Below, one piece after another: positions 13,132 to 13,511 of a stretch of DNA of 13,511 bases (the first letter of the stretch is position 1; every line of letters starts with the position of its first letter). The notes under the pieces are model-generated. The model did not search any database. It had not been told where the DNA came from and saw nothing but the letters and a program-made list of their open reading frames with translations. A program made the position numbers and the translations under genes. Origin of the DNA: an uncultured Pseudorhodobacter sp. (GTDB lineage Bacteria; Pseudomonadota; Alphaproteobacteria; Rhodobacterales; Rhodobacteraceae). The stretch lies in the NCBI GenBank assembly GCA_945952425.1, contig CAMFIX010000030.1:1-13511 (forward strand), read 5' to 3'.

Positions 13132-13511
13132 ATGGCACTCACAGAAGCCACGACCATTGCGGGGTTCACCACGCGGGGCGATGCCATCACCTTGCGCCAG
13201 CTGGGGATGAATCTTGCCCAGGGGTATGAGCAATTCGGCACGTTGCCCTGGCAGAAGTTCGACGAGGTTCAGGCCAATGTTGGCGCAGGCTATGTGCGCT
13301 TTCCCGGCGGGACCGAGGCCGAGACGCTGTTCAGCTATGCCAATTTCAACGCCCAGACCGCCTGGGACCCGAACACCAAGCAGGTGATGCAGCTGACCAC
13401 GCCGGACAGCTTCATGAACTATTGCGCTGCGACCGGCACCAAGGCGACGATCGTGCTGGCGACCAACCAGCTCTTGACCTCGGGCGCCTATGGCAGCCGC
13501 GATTTCGACAC
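13132..13511 (+). CDS. Putative arabinofuranosidase-like glycoside hydrolase, N-terminal part (3' end outside window)
   Basis: The frame stays open from ATG 13132 to the window end, giving 126 residues. GGGGG lies five bases before the ATG. The protein starts MALTEATTIAGFTTRGDAITL without a classical signal peptide. GYVRFPGGTEAETLFSYANFN followed by TTPDSFMNYCAATGTKATIVLATN resembles the beginning of the (beta/alpha)8 barrel in arabinofuranosidase-like and related glycoside hydrolases, where R-[FY]-P-G-G is followed by a helix and then a strand ending in a substrate loop. The catalytic acids would lie beyond the window, so activity cannot be tested here. Large proteins of this sort without leader are often exported by type I systems; that is speculation. 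The furanose importer next door fits such a role. Coding status is firm, family tentative. Confidence 0.6.
   Translation, partial: MALTEATTIAGFTTRGDAITLRQLGMNLAQGYEQFGTLPWQKFDEVQANVGAGYVRFPGGTEAETLFSYANFNAQTAWDPNTKQVMQLTTPDSFMNYCAATGTKATIVLATNQLLTSGAYGSRDFD

Overview
The window looks like chromosomal DNA from a GC-rich alphaproteobacterium, most likely a member of the Rhodobacteraceae. Support comes from strong G/C bias at third codon positions, alphaproteobacterial-type proteins (SapC family, fused receiver/PP2C phosphatase, DUF2946-like protein beside a PepSY protein), and compact gene packing. I see no tRNA, rRNA, CRISPR array, insertion sequence or attachment site. The genus cannot be fixed from this window alone.

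Left part (1-4108). The 3' end of a sulfotransferase-like gene (+) converges on argG (-, argininosuccinate synthase), with a strong terminator hairpin between them. Upstream of argG on the same strand is a small HPt phosphotransfer protein. Divergent from the HPt gene is a receiver-PP2C phosphatase, so the two form a likely phosphorelay or partner-switching signalling pair. The phosphatase converges on a SapC-family gene (-), with 10 bases between their stop codons.

Middle (4109-7552). A cytoplasmic PAS-PAS-GGDEF diguanylate cyclase is divergent from the SapC gene and ends at a probable terminator. It is followed by a two-gene unit: a small secreted or anchored DUF2946-like protein and a five-helix PepSY membrane protein, a pairing that suggests metal (copper or iron/siderophore) handling.

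Right part (7553-13511). This is a complete furanose-type sugar importer of the E. coli YtfQ-YtfR-YtfT-YjfF type: binding protein, double ATPase and two permeases. It is followed, in apparent translational linkage, by a GntR/FadR-type regulator resembling the DgoR branch. The promoter upstream of ytfQ carries a GTA-N-TAC palindrome between candidate -35 and -10 boxes, a good candidate operator for that regulator. A UUCG-loop terminator sits between ytfQ and ytfR and probably makes the binding protein the most abundant product. The window ends inside an ORF (13132 onward) that I read tentatively as the N-terminal part of an arabinofuranosidase-like glycoside hydrolase without a classical signal peptide. 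Together these suggest a locus that releases and imports furanose sugars.
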